Source: Chitinivibrionales bacterium (GTDB lineage: Bacteria; Fibrobacterota; Chitinivibrionia; Chitinivibrionales; WJKA01). Taken from it: 8,100 bases of DNA. Made by a program: the position numbers and the translations under genes. Position 1 is the stretch's first letter. Each line of letters opens with the position of its first letter. Shown here piece by piece: positions 6,878 to 8,100 of the stretch. Under the pieces are notes generated by a model. That model was not told where the DNA came from. It was given only the letters and a program-made list of their open reading frames with translations, and searched no databases. The stretch lies in contig WJKA01000421.1 in assembly GCA_014729375.1 (NCBI GenBank), forward strand, positions 1 to 8,100, given 5' to 3'.

Positions 6878-7117
6878 GATAAAGCTTCCTTTCTCCTGTG
6901 TGCAACTGGATGGTCGTGCCGGTGGATTGCAGTAAAATATGTCCTGGAAGAGCAACCGCTGTTTTCCGGACGCCCGTTGCCGGAGCTGCGTGCAGCCTGA
7001 TATGCTGCGCGGCGATATGCAGGAAGCCTGTTTTGGGCATGTAAATAAGCGATGATGAATCTGCGGCAGCGGCATTCAGCACGGCAAATCCGGGGACCGG
7101 GTCGGGAAACTGCATGA
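6878..7117 (-). other. Spacer between ABC permease and peroxiredoxin, possible gene remnant
   Basis: This 240-bp gap lies upstream of bcp and should hold its promoter if it is not cotranscribed; no convincing -35/-10 pair is seen. An in-frame ATG at 7115, two bases after the permease stop, opens a reading frame (starting MQFPDPVPGFAVLNAAAADS) with gene-like codon choice for about 80 codons. It then runs on into bcp in another frame down to 6555. It has no ribosome binding site and I recognise no family. A decayed or frameshifted small gene, or chance, are both possible. Confidence 0.25.
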
Positions 7118-7906
7118 TCAGAGCACCAGCCGTTTTTTCAGGCGCGATATTGCCAGGGTCCCGAAAACCGCCACAAAAACAAAAATATATGCTAGGTCGA
7201 TCAGCACAAAGCGGTTCCACTGCCAGGCTGCAAGCGACCGCACCAGCCGGACCGAATGGGTCAGGGGTACAATCTCGGCAATCGGACGGACTATCGGGGG
7301 AAGGTTTTCGAGCGGGAATACCACACCGGCAAAAAAGAACATCGGGGAAAGCAGCCCGGTGAAATAAAAATTGAAATGATTGATAGTTTTGACAAATGAA
7401 GTCACTGTGAGTGAGAGCGTGGCAAACATCACACCGGTGAAAAATCCGATAAACGGCGCCAGGAGTCCCTGAGGCAGCGGGACCAGACCGAACAGGCCGA
7501 CAATAATCAGTACTGTGCAGGAGAAGAAAAACCCCTTGGTGCCCGCCCAGATTATCTCGCCGGCGATCAGGTCCCCGACATTCATCGGCGCGGCCAGCAT
7601 GCCGTCATATACTTTGTCGAATTCGAGCCTGATAAACGTGCCAAAACTGCATTCAAACGCTGCAGTGAACATCGATGAAGTCATCAGCAGCCCGGTGGCA
7701 AGAAATTCGATATACGGTACGCCGTCCATCTCGGTGATATATTTACCCAGGCCCAAGCCGATGCCTCCGAGGAAAATCAGAGGCTCCAGAAAAGGCGGAA
7801 GGCCGTTGCTGAGGAGGTTTTTAGTATACACCCGCATGTGCCTGAACCAGACCCCGTAGAGTCGTGCAGGAAGGGGCGGATAGGCATAGCCGTCACTGGA
7901 TTTCAT
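7118..7906 (-). CDS. ABC-2 type exporter permease, NodJ-like
   Basis: The 262-residue product is an ABC-2 family inner-membrane permease of normal length. About six hydrophobic segments are visible (roughly 36-56, 65-87, 115-138, 148-172, 178-198 and 233-254). Family-typical stretches include EFDKVYDGMLAAPM (95-108), SPMFFFAGVVFPLENLP (187-203) and PLTHSVRLVRSL (214-225), which resemble NodJ and drug or polysaccharide exporters. It would pair as a dimer with the ATPase encoded immediately upstream. Its ATG overlaps the ATPase gene by 14 bp and follows a GGAAGAGGG ribosome site inside that gene, so the two are probably translationally coupled. NodJ itself exports lipochitooligosaccharide Nod factors in rhizobia; nothing here shows nodulation genes, so the cargo is unknown and no gene symbol is given. 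Confidence 0.9.
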   Translation of the reverse strand: MKSSDGYAYPPLPARLYGVWFRHMRVYTKNLLSNGLPPFLEPLIFLGGIGLGLGKYITEMDGVPYIEFLATGLLMTSSMFTAAFECSFGTFIRLEFDKVYDGMLAAPMNVGDLIAGEIIWAGTKGFFFSCTVLIIVGLFGLVPLPQGLLAPFIGFFTGVMFATLSLTVTSFVKTINHFNFYFTGLLSPMFFFAGVVFPLENLPPIVRPIAEIVPLTHSVRLVRSLAAWQWNRFVLIDLAYIFVFVAVFGTLAISRLKKRLVL

Positions 7907-8100
7907 TAAGCCCTCTTCCGGTGGTTTTCAGGAAAACATCCTCCAGATTGGACTCGCGCAGGATATAATCGCCGGGCGCAAGCGTTTCGGCAATTTTTCT
8001 CAGCGGATCGATATGCTGCGAGTAAAGCATCGCAGCTTCGCTTGACAGATCAATACGGATCCGGTCCTTTTCAAGGCGGTTTGCCAGGGGGGGCATCAGT
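7893..8100 (-). CDS. ABC exporter ATP-binding protein, C-terminal fragment (NodI-like)
   Basis: Only the last 69 or so codons lie in the window; the gene continues past position 8100, so the methionine at 8096 is internal. The Walker A, signature and Walker B motifs lie outside the window. The visible part is the regulatory tail seen in drug-exporter and NodI-type ATPases, ending in ESNLEDVFLKTTGRGLNE, a characteristic C-terminal motif (LEDVFLxLTGRxLRE-type) of this group. It powers the permease encoded by the overlapping downstream gene. The frame is intact to its TGA at 7893-7895. Assignment rests on this tail and on the partner gene. Confidence 0.85.
   Translation of the reverse strand, partial: LMPPLANRLEKDRIRIDLSSEAAMLYSQHIDPLRKIAETLAPGDYILRESNLEDVFLKTTGRGLNEIQ

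Noticed and set aside
1..8100. CRISPR array, tRNA, rRNA or insertion sequence
   Set aside because: No regularly spaced repeats, no tRNA-like cloverleaf, no rRNA core and no transposase motif were seen on either strand.

Overview
The window carries six protein genes in about 8.1 kb. Base composition is mixed (coding DNA moderately GC-rich, spacers AT-rich). I see no RNA genes, CRISPR array, transposase or phage gene. The organism cannot be fixed from sequence alone. A Ser/Thr kinase with an extracytoplasmic TPR-like tail, a NodI/NodJ-type ABC exporter and a two-headed GntR/LacI-type regulator beside a glycosidase fit a Gram-negative, sugar-degrading bacterium. A Fibrobacterota, PVC or related lineage is a guess.

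Layout. Positions 1-192 are noncoding and hold a compact 127-bp unit bounded by 19-bp inverted repeats (6-24 and 114-132, one mismatch), followed by a short CTCCA-rich repeat. Positions 193-2427 (minus) encode a GH65 family enzyme. Divergent from it, after a 134-bp AT-rich spacer, 2562-4142 (plus) encodes a sugar-sensing-type regulator with two successive winged-helix segments and a LacI-type ligand domain. A convergent 275-bp spacer separates it from a minus-strand block: membrane Ser/Thr kinase (4418-6310), Bcp-type peroxiredoxin (6419-6877), ABC-2 permease (7118-7906) and the 3' end of its ATPase (7893-8100, cut by the window edge).

How the genes fit together. The GH65 gene and the regulator look like a divergent catabolic pair: the regulator probably senses a sugar and controls the shared spacer. 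The ATPase and permease overlap by 14 bp and surely form one exporter. Peroxiredoxin and kinase lie downstream on the same strand with gaps of 240 and 108 bp, so they may have their own promoters, and no functional link to the exporter is evident.

Most worth a second look: the GH65 enzyme appears to lack the usual phosphate-binding Ser/Ser/His residues of the phosphorylases; the regulator has an unusual double-reader design; the 127-bp inverted-repeat unit may be a small mobile element or structured RNA; the kinase is a non-RD type with an A9 run just before its sensory tail. No complete, clearly novel multi-gene system is visible.
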